From a virus, in the IMG/VR virus record IMGVR_UViG_3300028800_000235, positions 1-32,413 of that record: DNA of 32,413 nucleotides; one strand, written 5' to 3'. Below, one piece after another: positions 1 through 6,256 of the stretch. How positions within the stretch are numbered: the stretch's first letter is position 1; the number at the start of each line of letters is the position of its first letter. The position numbers and the translations under genes are program-made. The notes under the pieces were generated by a model. That model worked only from the letters and a program-made list of their open reading frames with translations. It searched no databases and was not told where the DNA came from.

Positions 1-148
1 TTACGCGTACCACAATTTTTTTTAAGCTCTAAGAACATATCCTGTCTATCTTTAGCAAGCTCATTATTATATATAGCCCATATCTTTCTTATCTCAAAAG
101 GTGTATCGCTTGGTGCTTTCTTGGGTTCATATTTATTTTCATATTTTT
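1..148. repeat. Terminal overlap, left copy
   Basis: Bases 1-148 repeat at 32263-32413. Bases 23-148 are identical, and the first 22 also match once three bases (CCA) present only in the right copy are skipped. This is what an assembler leaves at the ends of a circular or circularly permuted molecule. A true packaged terminal repeat cannot be excluded, but such a repeat would not be expected to cut a coding gene (erf). Confidence 0.85.
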
Positions 149-587
149 GAACTGGAGAAGCATCTTCACCATCTTCTTCATCTACAAGTCCTAACGAAGA
201 CTTATACATATATCGTTTGAAGTATGATATGGCTTTACCGATATCTTTTTCATTATTGGGATCTTTAGGAGTGAAGTGTATCTTCTCGAATGTCCACTCG
301 CCAGACTCATGTAACAGCCAGGTGCTTACATAATAAGTGCCATTAGCCGAGAACACTGATTGCTTTATAGCGAACCCATTAGCATGCAGATGTTCTAAAG
401 AAGCATCAGCGAGATCTTTAGGAGAAGAATACTGAAACCTGCCAGCGCCAACTTGACCTGTTTTAGACTTATCTGCTGAGGTGAAACATTTCTGTGCTTT
501 AACAAGAGCCTTGGTGTATTCAATAAGAGTAGGTGAGCAAGTGATGCCACCTTGGGTTGCTGAGAGCATTAATTCATTACAGTTCAT
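1..587 (-). CDS. erf: ERF-family single-strand annealing protein (5' part; continues at the other window end)
   Basis: ERF-family proteins bind single-stranded DNA and anneal complementary strands during phage recombination, often helping to circularise the genome. The ERF signature lies around residues 120-145: a SYFKRYMYKSSLGLV segment followed by an acidic DEEDGED patch. The start at 587 is preceded by AAAGGA at a good distance. The frame is open to base 1 and continues in the fragment at 32196-32413 when the overlapping ends are joined, giving a complete protein of about 218 residues. It is the first gene of the minus-strand early operon and diverges from the HTH gene at 703. The copy at this end lacks three bases near its edge (Lys replaces Met-Glu) compared with the other end. 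Assignment rests on the family motif and is fairly secure; the exact annealing activity is inferred. Confidence 0.8.
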   Translation of the reverse strand, partial: MNCNELMLSATQGGITCSPTLIEYTKALVKAQKCFTSADKSKTGQVGAGRFQYSSPKDLADASLEHLHANGFAIKQSVFSANGTYYVSTWLLHESGEWTFEKIHFTPKDPNNEKDIGKAISYFKRYMYKSSLGLVDEEDGEDASPVQKYENKYEPKKAPSDTPFEIRKIWAIYNNELAKDRQDMFLELKKNCGTR

Positions 588-609
588 TATCGATGTCCTT
601 TATAACTTT

Positions 610-664
610 TTGTTATTACTATTTACCTTGCTTATAATGTATAGTATACTATATCATATGTCAA
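610..664. promoter_or_regulatory. Overlapping divergent promoters with a shared palindrome
   Basis: Plus strand: TTGTTA (610-615), a 17-base spacer and TATAAT (633-638), directed at the HTH gene. Minus strand: a perfect TTGACA (659-664), a 17-base spacer and TACATT (636-641), directed at erf. The two -10 elements overlap, so the promoters should exclude each other. The 14-base perfect palindrome TATAGTATACTATA (640-653) lies in the minus-strand spacer and at the plus-strand start of transcription, a natural operator position. Base matches are seen directly; function is inferred. Confidence 0.6.
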
Positions 665-702
665 CAACTTATTATAAGATATTATAACCTATGCAGGATA
701 CT

Positions 703-915
703 ATGAAAATAAAAGATTACATGACCATTAAAGAGGCTGCGGAGTTCTTAGGTGTATCTACCGCAACGTTACGTGCTTGGGATAATAGCAATAAGCTTAA
801 GGCCTATAGAATACCTATCAATAGAAGTAGATACTACAAGGAAGAGGATCTCCAGAAGCTATTGGATAGCATGGATGAGTCTAAATATAATGAATTGATG
901 AAAGATATAAAATAA
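703..915 (+). CDS. HTH DNA-binding protein, MerR/excisionase-like
   Basis: A 70-residue protein that is almost entirely one winged-helix DNA-binding domain of the HTH_17/MerR-excisionase type: MTIKEAAEFLGVSTATLRAW near the N-terminus is the helix-turn-helix, followed by a wing-like NRSRYYKEEDLQKLLD segment. ATG 703 is preferred over ATG 691 because AGGA stands four bases before it. The gene is transcribed away from erf out of the shared promoter region, so it is a good candidate for the regulator that acts on the palindrome there. Whether it represses erf, its own promoter or both cannot be read from the sequence. There is no adjacent integrase, so an excisionase role is unlikely. Confidence 0.7.
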   Translation: MKIKDYMTIKEAAEFLGVSTATLRAWDNSNKLKAYRIPINRSRYYKEEDLQKLLDSMDESKYNELMKDIK

Positions 916-923
916 ATAACCTC

Positions 924-952
924 TTGCCAAACCTTAATAATATTTATAGTAT
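924..952 (+). promoter_or_regulatory. Candidate promoter for the 991-1794 cassette
   Basis: TTGCCA (924-929), a 17-base spacer and TAGTAT (947-952) match the sigma-70 pattern reasonably well. They lie just after the HTH gene stop and about 40 bases before the next start. Confidence 0.45.
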
Positions 953-990
953 AGCGAAACTGCAATAATATATGACTAAAGGAGTAACAC

Positions 991-1521
991 ATGTATAAAA
1001 CATCACTATTAAGTTTATTATTGATTACGAGTATTGCCAATGGCATGACTCTAAGTAAGCATCAAGTATATATTCCCTCCTCTTTGGGAGAAGATACTTC
1101 TCTAGGCTATGACAATAACCAGTTCATGATTAAGCGTGCAGCTTCGGTGAAGACTATAGAGCCCTGGGCGGTAGATAAAGATCTTCGTGGCATAGACACT
1201 AGCATATTGTCAAAGCTTCTCGCAGCGGGCCATTATGTTTCTGTATCACGATGTGGTGAAGAAGGTTATCGCTTGGTACTCAAGACACGCATCAAAGGTG
1301 GTGGTCTTATTGGTGCATCATTAGGAGCGCATATTGGTGTTATAGGCACTAATATTATTGGCCATGGCATACTTATGGGTATAGCAGCATTGAGTGGTCC
1401 TGCAGCACCTGCGGTATATGCAGGACTAGCTGCATCTTATGGCCCAGCTATTTTAGGAGCATCAAAAGCAGTAGGTATTGGATTAGGCGTTGCAACTGCA
1501 GTAGCTACAGGCCCTGTCTGA
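991..1521 (+). CDS. Secreted glycine-rich protein with signal peptide
   Basis: A 176-residue protein whose first ~18 residues (Met, Tyr, Lys, then a Leu/Ile-rich core ending ANG) form a typical Sec signal peptide. The middle is polar, with a motif ending KTRIKGGG near residue 104. The last ~70 residues are a hydrophobic Gly/Ala-rich stretch with glycine-zipper spacing, likely to insert in or pack against a membrane. A strong AAAGGAG stands before the start. It is followed closely by two tiny membrane proteins. Export of a phage protein together with small membrane peptides suggests lysis, host-envelope modification or exclusion of other phages. I recognise no family with certainty and assign no function. 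Confidence 0.7.
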   Translation: MYKTSLLSLLLITSIANGMTLSKHQVYIPSSLGEDTSLGYDNNQFMIKRAASVKTIEPWAVDKDLRGIDTSILSKLLAAGHYVSVSRCGEEGYRLVLKTRIKGGGLIGASLGAHIGVIGTNIIGHGILMGIAALSGPAAPAVYAGLAASYGPAILGASKAVGIGLGVATAVATGPV

Positions 1522-1531
1522 GGTTTGATGG

Positions 1532-1666
1532 ATGTTCTTTTGGTATTGGTATCAGATTGTATTAATAGGACTTATTGCTTTTACTATTATGTATGGCATA
1601 AAATGGGTTCTATTAGATGGTGATGATATAGGATTAGCATTATATCATTGGTGGTATAACAAATGA
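1532..1666 (+). CDS. Small single-span membrane protein (44 aa)
   Basis: A 44-residue ORF starting MFFWYWYQIVLIGLIAFTI, one clear transmembrane segment, followed by a short hydrophilic tail with an acidic DGDD patch and ending HWWYNK. AGG lies eight bases before the start. Its TGA stop overlaps the next ATG (ATGA), a pattern of translational coupling that supports reality of both. Size and topology would suit a holin or antiholin, but no holin family is recognised. Confidence 0.5.
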   Translation: MFFWYWYQIVLIGLIAFTIMYGIKWVLLDGDDIGLALYHWWYNK

Positions 1667-1794
1667 CTATGCTTGAACATACATTATTAGGCAATGCAAT
1701 ACTTATGCTCTTATGGTTTGTAGGTATACGACATTTATTTACAACACCAGAAAATGAAAAAGATATAGAAAACGAAATAAAAAAGTTGTTTTAG
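1663..1794 (+). CDS. Small membrane-anchored protein (43 aa)
   Basis: A 43-residue ORF overlapping the previous stop by four bases (ATGA). Residues ~5-22 are hydrophobic (HTLLGNAILMLLWFVGI) and form one membrane span. The C-terminal half is charged (ENEKDIENEIKK), giving a helix that would lie in the cytoplasm or periplasm. It closes the cassette that begins with the signal-peptide protein at 991. Function unknown. Confidence 0.5.
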   Translation: MTMLEHTLLGNAILMLLWFVGIRHLFTTPENEKDIENEIKKLF

Positions 1795-1825
1795 CTCATG
1801 TTATTATTGCAGTATATAAATAATA

Positions 1826-1856
1826 TCCGGTTATGAGAGAATATCTGATAACCGGA
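1826..1856. repeat. Inverted repeat TCCGGTTAT / ATAACCGGA
   Basis: Perfect 9-base-pair stem with a 13-base loop after the 991-1794 cassette. On the plus strand it is followed by A residues, so it is not a standard terminator in that direction. It may still stabilise the 3' end of the upstream transcript. Confidence 0.55.
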
Positions 1857-1977
1857 AAAAATAAGAAAGTATAACACAGTAATAATCTACATATAACGTT
1901 TGAGATTTTGCATATCAAGTAAGAACTTTATTATCTTGTATAGTGCTTTTAAGATTATGTTCATTTATTAACCCAAA

Positions 1978-2001
1978 TAAAAAACCCAGGTTGTGCCCGG
2001 G
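1978..2001 (-). terminator. Rho-independent-type terminator on the minus strand
   Basis: Read on the minus strand: CCCGGG, loop CACAA, CCTGGG, then TTTTTT. The stem has five Watson-Crick pairs and one G-U pair. No minus-strand gene is seen just upstream of it, so it would end an antisense or untranslated RNA. Confidence 0.5.
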
Positions 2002-2022
2002 CATTTAAGTTCTAATATTCTA

Positions 2023-2050
2023 TTGCCTTTTGAGGCTCTTTCTGTATAAT
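2023..2050 (+). promoter_or_regulatory. Promoter for the replication genes
   Basis: TTGCCT (2023-2028), a 16-base spacer and a perfect TATAAT (2045-2050), placed about 40 bases before the ORF at 2095. Confidence 0.55.
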
Positions 2051-2094
2051 CATTCAAAACCAATCAACTAACCATACGAAAGAGGCCCCCAAAT

Positions 2095-2292
2095 ATGCAA
2101 CCACGAGTAAGCAAGAATCAAATCACAAAAACCGAAAAGGAATTCATGAGTCAACTTATTTCAAGCTTCGATGCGAACACCGTTTTAACCCTTGGAAGAA
2201 ATAAGACTATCCGAAACCCGAAAGTATTAATTTCAACTGAAAGAAGAAACAATTTACTACTGACTCAGCCTCGAAACAGGTTATTTCAATGA
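2095..2292 (+). CDS. Small ORF coupled to the initiator gene
   Basis: A 65-residue ORF with AGAGG nine bases upstream and a good promoter before it. Its TGA overlaps the ATG of the next gene, so translation is probably coupled. The sequence is polar and basic with no recognised domain; the segment FDANTVLTLGRN is the only distinctive part. It may be a genuine small regulator, a leader peptide, or the remnant of a longer N-terminus of the downstream protein. Confidence 0.45.
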   Translation: MQPRVSKNQITKTEKEFMSQLISSFDANTVLTLGRNKTIRNPKVLISTERRNNLLLTQPRNRLFQ

Positions 2293-3545
2293 ATACAATA
2301 TATACTAATAATTTAATTGGCGCAAGATATTTGTTAAAGTATCTTTATATTCACTTTGAATATATAAGAAATTTAGCTCTTTCTACCAAGATTAATCTAG
2401 AAGTTAAGTTAAACAAACTTGATCTTAAAGTATTGAATGTACTCTTTAATTATATTAATAAATATGTGAGAGCTTTTCCTTCGCATGAAACCATAGCATA
2501 TGATTCTGGAGTTCATATTTCTACGGTGAAGCGTATAATAGCTAAATTTGTTTCTTATGGGTGGTTATCACAATTACACAGAAATTATCTTACTAATATT
2601 TATTATGCGAATGCATTCTTTTACAATGCTGATATACGATCCAACTTTTCACATATATTTAGTGCCTTTAGAGGATTAAGTTTAGTTACTCTTCTTGCAG
2701 GATCTCTTATCAATTCTAGCAAAGGACTCTCTTATGTAAAAACACCTTATAATACGTCATCATCTCAAAAATGGTCTACTATAGTTAAGGATAAATATTT
2801 ATTTATTAGTCTTATGAGTTATTGTAAGAAGGAACTAGATTCTGCATTTCAATTATGGTTAAGATTTTCATCTCGTAAACAAAAAAGAGAGACGAGTATG
2901 GAGCAAACGATAGAATTTATAGCACAGACACATCAAGCACGTATTTTATCTATCATTCAAGCAGGCAATAAACCTATTTCAAGAGCAATACAATTATTTA
3001 AATCACAACGGTTATCTAAATGGGGTCAAATTATCTTATCTGCATATCCTGATGTAGTTATTGAGAAAGTTGATATGCTTAGATTAAGCAAATTTGATGA
3101 TATACTTGCTGTCTGTGATCGTATTTGCACTCAATTAGAGATAACACCTGATTATAACTGGGTTGATTTCTTACAGAGGCATTATAAACAACCTGATGAT
3201 GCTGTAATGGTTTTAGATGATAATAGTTTAATTAGTGATGCTATTGTTTTAGAAGAACTAGACTTTAACGATATATTAACATATAAAAAACAAGTGAACG
3301 AAAATACTTCATCTGCCTTAAAGGGCTCTCATTTTAAAAATATAGTCAATCGTGCAATTCCTAAAACGGGAAATGCTATTATCAATAACAATCATGAGCT
3401 TTCTTTTGATGAGAAAAAATCAAATGCAGCTTCTTATTGGAAAGTTATTCCAGAACATGCCCGTAATGAATTAAGAAACATTTACGGATCTGAATGGGCT
3501 GATAAATTAGATATAGTACATGGACTAATCAAAGATGCTAAATAA
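2289..3545 (+). CDS. Replication-initiator-like HTH protein
   Basis: A 418-residue protein. Residues ~40-95 form a helix-turn-helix/winged-helix domain of the HTH_36 kind (LDLKVLNVLFNYINKY, then FPSHETIAYDSGVHISTVKR), common in phage and plasmid replication initiators where the domain binds origin DNA. The rest is not recognised; the C-terminal ~60 residues (SYWKVIPEHARNELRN region) are helical and charged. Its place just before a RusA-like gene and after a structured, AT-rich gap fits a replication role. No helicase Walker motif or polymerase motif is present, so the phage probably recruits host replication proteins. The DNA-binding assignment is fair; the initiator role is inferred. Confidence 0.6.
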   Translation: MNTIYTNNLIGARYLLKYLYIHFEYIRNLALSTKINLEVKLNKLDLKVLNVLFNYINKYVRAFPSHETIAYDSGVHISTVKRIIAKFVSYGWLSQLHRNYLTNIYYANAFFYNADIRSNFSHIFSAFRGLSLVTLLAGSLINSSKGLSYVKTPYNTSSSQKWSTIVKDKYLFISLMSYCKKELDSAFQLWLRFSSRKQKRETSMEQTIEFIAQTHQARILSIIQAGNKPISRAIQLFKSQRLSKWGQIILSAYPDVVIEKVDMLRLSKFDDILAVCDRICTQLEITPDYNWVDFLQRHYKQPDDAVMVLDDNSLISDAIVLEELDFNDILTYKKQVNENTSSALKGSHFKNIVNRAIPKTGNAIINNNHELSFDEKKSNAASYWKVIPEHARNELRNIYGSEWADKLDIVHGLIKDAK

Positions 3546-3555
3546 AGGATAGTAT

Positions 3556-4011
3556 ATGCATAACCAGCTAGTTGACCTTTTGGATCTCTACGACTTGGAG
3601 CATGCATCGAGTATGAAGCATATGTTTGTTATCCCTTATGAGCCTATACCCTATAAGCCGGGATATGGCAGAGTAGATACGGGATTATCTTCTTATAAAA
3701 GTGAAGCAAATAAATGGCGTATTATCCTAGGTAATATGATGGAAGATATGCCCCTATTTACTCAAATAGAATTTCTTATCGTAAATTTAATATTTAATGA
3801 GGAACCCCACACACACAATAGGAAGCCTTGTACCATAAAAAACTGTATTAAATATGCCAATAAGACATTTTATCCGTATTTACATTTCGTAGAATTTGTC
3901 TGTGAGGATATATTATTTACGAAGGATGTAAAAATTAACAGATTGATAATGAAAGTTGCCACATCCGATGCACCACATGTTGAGATAACTATTATCCCCA
4001 GAGATATTTGA
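3556..4011 (+). CDS. RusA-like Holliday-junction resolvase fold, possibly degenerate
   Basis: A 151-residue protein with AAAGGA before the start. The layout resembles RusA: an early FVIPYEPIPYKPGYGRV strand-loop, a central KP-x(3)-KNCIKYANKTFYP segment where RusA has its DIDN-K motif, an ILFTKDVKINRL segment where RusA has the DD motif, and a final APHVEITII strand. The expected catalytic aspartates are mostly replaced (CTIKN for DIDN, KD for DD). It may therefore be an inactive or diverged relative that still binds branched DNA. The neighbouring replication gene and terminase make a resolvase reasonable, since branched DNA must be cleared before packaging. The family call is tentative. Confidence 0.4.
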   Translation: MHNQLVDLLDLYDLEHASSMKHMFVIPYEPIPYKPGYGRVDTGLSSYKSEANKWRIILGNMMEDMPLFTQIEFLIVNLIFNEEPHTHNRKPCTIKNCIKYANKTFYPYLHFVEFVCEDILFTKDVKINRLIMKVATSDAPHVEITIIPRDI

Positions 4012-4190
4012 TGGTCAAAAATAATATAAGTCTCGCATTGAAGATCAAATATGCTACCAATATTGAACCACAGGTAATATGTATATGCTATACTACGCTT
4101 TCAGGTCATAGAGGTTGTGATCAGCATAATGGTTTAGAATATATATATGCCAAAAGAAAGAAGGAGCTTAATGAGAGACTTACTACCTGA
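4011..4190 (+). CDS. Small hypothetical protein
   Basis: A 59-residue ORF whose ATG overlaps the preceding TGA (TGATG), a sign of coupled translation. It contains three cysteines and a histidine (ICICY, GHRGC, DQH) that could bind a metal, and a basic C-terminus (KRKKE). Its 3' end overlaps the terminase small-subunit start. No family recognised. Confidence 0.45.
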   Translation: MVKNNISLALKIKYATNIEPQVICICYTTLSGHRGCDQHNGLEYIYAKRKKELNERLTT

Positions 4191-4668
4191 AGATTACGAT
4201 ATTGTTCCCTTTGTAGAGAATAAGTATATGTATCTAGGCCCCAAAGAGAATGATGAAGACTTTCATGACTTAGCCTATTATATGGTAGATTACTTTACCC
4301 GTTCACAAGCAATATCTTTCTTATCGTTCTTTGCCAAGTTTAGAATACATCCCGATCAGTTTTATGATGTATGGATGCCCAAGTCGCCATTACTTATTCA
4401 TACGGTGGGCATTTCCAAAGCGCTTATAGGTGCACGACGCGATAAGTTCCTGGTAGATCATAAGATTGATACTGCGTTCTACTTAAAGACCCAGCATTAT
4501 TATGATGGTTTTCTTAAAAAAGAATCTAATGAACAAAAGAAGTTCGATGCTTCGCTATTACCCAAGCAACAAGAGATACAGCAATCTAAGTCAGTGATTA
4601 TTATACGTGACGAAGCACTTACTCAGCTTGATGTACGTAAACAACTCTTAGGTGATATTGATGACTGA
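4171..4668 (+). CDS. Terminase small subunit-like protein
   Basis: A 165-residue protein directly before, and overlapping, the large terminase gene. ATG 4171 is chosen over ATG 4147 because AAGGAG lies four bases before it. A helical region (YFTRSQAISFLSFFAKF) is followed by a charged segment with the pattern KALIGARRDKFLVDHKIDT, which resembles the central region of small terminase-like proteins that recognise phage DNA and load the large subunit. The C-terminal third is Gln/Lys-rich and probably flexible. The call rests on position and partial resemblance. Confidence 0.6.
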   Translation: MRDLLPEDYDIVPFVENKYMYLGPKENDEDFHDLAYYMVDYFTRSQAISFLSFFAKFRIHPDQFYDVWMPKSPLLIHTVGISKALIGARRDKFLVDHKIDTAFYLKTQHYYDGFLKKESNEQKKFDASLLPKQQEIQQSKSVIIIRDEALTQLDVRKQLLGDIDD

Positions 4669-6019
4669 ACAGGTAGTAACACTAGATCAGTTCAAGCCAC
4701 GGCCCTATCAAGTACCAATATTCAAAGCTATTGAAGAAGGTTATAAGCGCGGCATAGTTATATGGCCCCGCCGTGCAGGTAAAGATCTCGTATGCTTTAA
4801 CATTCTCTTACGGCAAGCAATAAAGAAGATAGGCATATACTATTATATATTCCCTTCATACTCACAAGCACGTAAGGCTCTCTTTGATACCATGACTAAT
4901 GACGGTAAACGTATGATAGAGTTTATTCCTGATCCCCTTATAGCTGCTACTAATATAGCTGAGATGAAGATCTCTCTTATTAATGGGTCTATTATACAAT
5001 GCATTGGTGCTATGAACTGGAATAGCCTCATGGGAACCAATCCTTGTGGTATTGTATATTCCGAAGCTGCCCTTATGGAATCTAATAACTGCTATAAGTT
5101 CTTATCGCCTATATTACAAGCCAATAATGGTTGGTGCCTCTTAGCATCTACACCACGAGCACGCAACTGGTTTCATGACATGTATGTTATAGCGCAGCAT
5201 AATCCAGATGTATGGTTTACCTCAAAGCTCACCATAGAAGATACCAAGCATATACCTATAGAGGTTATAGAAGCAGAGATAACACGTGGCGATATATCAC
5301 GTTCATTTGCTAACCAAGAATACTGGACTTCTTTCTCTGAAGGTATAGAAGGTGGCTGGTATAATCACTATCTAGAACAGATGCGTATTAATAACCAATT
5401 AACAGGAGTACCACATCTTGGTGAATATAAGACTCATACTTCATGGGACTTAGGAATTCGAGATCAAACAAGCGTTATATTCTTGCAACTCATCGACCAC
5501 AAGATACATATCATAGATTATTACGAGAATACCGACATGGGACTCGAGCATTATGTACACTATCTCAAGACCAAACCCTATGTATATGGACATCATATTG
5601 CTCCTCATGATATAAAGGTAAGAGAGTTTGGCACGGGGATGACCCGACTTGATAAGGCACGTAATCTAGGTATTGATTTCACCATCGCTGACAATATTCC
5701 CTTTATTGATGGTATTGAAGCAGTGCGCTCTACGTTACCAAGGATATGGATCGATCAAGTGAGATGTAAACGACTTATATCTGCTCTCGAAAGTTATCGT
5801 AAAGCTAAAGATGAATCTACTAACACCTACAAGTCAACTCCTATACATGATATACACTCACATCCAATGGACGCATTACGTTATTTATGTATAAGCTTAT
5901 CTAAGATAAAAGAGAGTATGTCTTCGCAAGATATAGACAAAGCATTCCATGAAGCACGATATGGCAATCAAAGTAACTTACCGTTTCCATTCAACCAGTC
6001 GACAACAAAATTCTATTGA
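4661..6019 (+). CDS. terL: Terminase large subunit (packaging ATPase and nuclease)
   Basis: A 452-residue motor protein that pumps DNA into the prohead and cuts it. Walker A is WPRRAGKD at residues 35-42, a Walker B-like GIVYSEAA at 130-137 carries the catalytic Glu, and the coupling motif LASTPR is at 161-166. The C-terminal RNase H-like nuclease begins with SWDLG (Asp ~263) and ends with the HPMDALRYL helix (Asp ~404). The length is normal for the family. ATG 4661, eight bases inside the previous gene, has AGGTGA upstream. Two hairpins follow the gene before the portal. Confidence 0.93.
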   Translation: MTEQVVTLDQFKPRPYQVPIFKAIEEGYKRGIVIWPRRAGKDLVCFNILLRQAIKKIGIYYYIFPSYSQARKALFDTMTNDGKRMIEFIPDPLIAATNIAEMKISLINGSIIQCIGAMNWNSLMGTNPCGIVYSEAALMESNNCYKFLSPILQANNGWCLLASTPRARNWFHDMYVIAQHNPDVWFTSKLTIEDTKHIPIEVIEAEITRGDISRSFANQEYWTSFSEGIEGGWYNHYLEQMRINNQLTGVPHLGEYKTHTSWDLGIRDQTSVIFLQLIDHKIHIIDYYENTDMGLEHYVHYLKTKPYVYGHHIAPHDIKVREFGTGMTRLDKARNLGIDFTIADNIPFIDGIEAVRSTLPRIWIDQVRCKRLISALESYRKAKDESTNTYKSTPIHDIHSHPMDALRYLCISLSKIKESMSSQDIDKAFHEARYGNQSNLPFPFNQSTTKFY

Positions 6020-6060
6020 TATTATAGTTAATTTAAATATATTAATGTTGATTCATAAAC

Positions 6061-6100
6061 TATTTCTCTTAAGTATTCTCCTATATTCTCAAGAGAAATA
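6061..6100. repeat. Inverted repeat TATTTCTCTT / AAGAGAAATA
   Basis: A perfect 10-base-pair stem with a 20-base loop in the 237-base gap between terL and the portal. No coding sequence is convincing here. It may stabilise the terL mRNA end. Confidence 0.5.
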
Positions 6101-6114
6101 TCACTATATTGTGT

Positions 6115-6143
6115 TCCCCGGGATTCATCGATAGCCCCGGGGA
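6115..6143. repeat. GC-rich hairpin TCCCCGGG / CCCGGGGA
   Basis: An 8-base-pair stem with a 13-base loop, unusually GC-rich for this genome. The run that follows (CATTATTTCTT) is only weakly T-rich, so it is a possible but imperfect terminator; it could equally be an RNA processing or stability element between terL and portal. Confidence 0.5.
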
Positions 6144-6256
6144 CATTATTTCTTGCATTTACTATTGTTTATCAGTTAAGCTATTTTTATTATCAGGTAA
6201 TGGTTTCCACCTGCGCTCTTGTGAGCTACGGCGGACAAGAAAAAAAGGCAGAGTAC

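Larger units (their letters stand above)
1795..2094. other. 300-base structured intergenic region
   Basis: No convincing ORF. It holds a 9-base-pair inverted repeat (1826-1856), a terminator-like hairpin reading leftwards (1978-2001) and a plus-strand promoter (2023-2050) before the replication genes. The region is very AT-rich between the hairpins. It could contain the replication origin because it lies directly upstream of the initiator-like gene, but no iteron repeats are visible. Confidence 0.5.

Noticed and set aside
1-148. Short direct terminal repeat as packaged DNA ends
   Set aside because: The repeat lies within erf, most of it is exactly the length expected from assembly of a circular molecule, and joining the ends restores the gene.
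481-687. 68-codon plus-strand frame
   Set aside because: It is antisense to the start of erf and covers the divergent promoter region; erf has a family match and a proper ribosome-binding site.
703-915. Excisionase of a temperate phage
   Set aside because: No integrase gene or attachment site is seen anywhere in the genome, so a simple regulator is more likely.
834-1046. 70-codon minus-strand frame
   Set aside because: It overlaps the end of the HTH gene and the promoter and start of the signal-peptide gene on the opposite strand, without any start signal.
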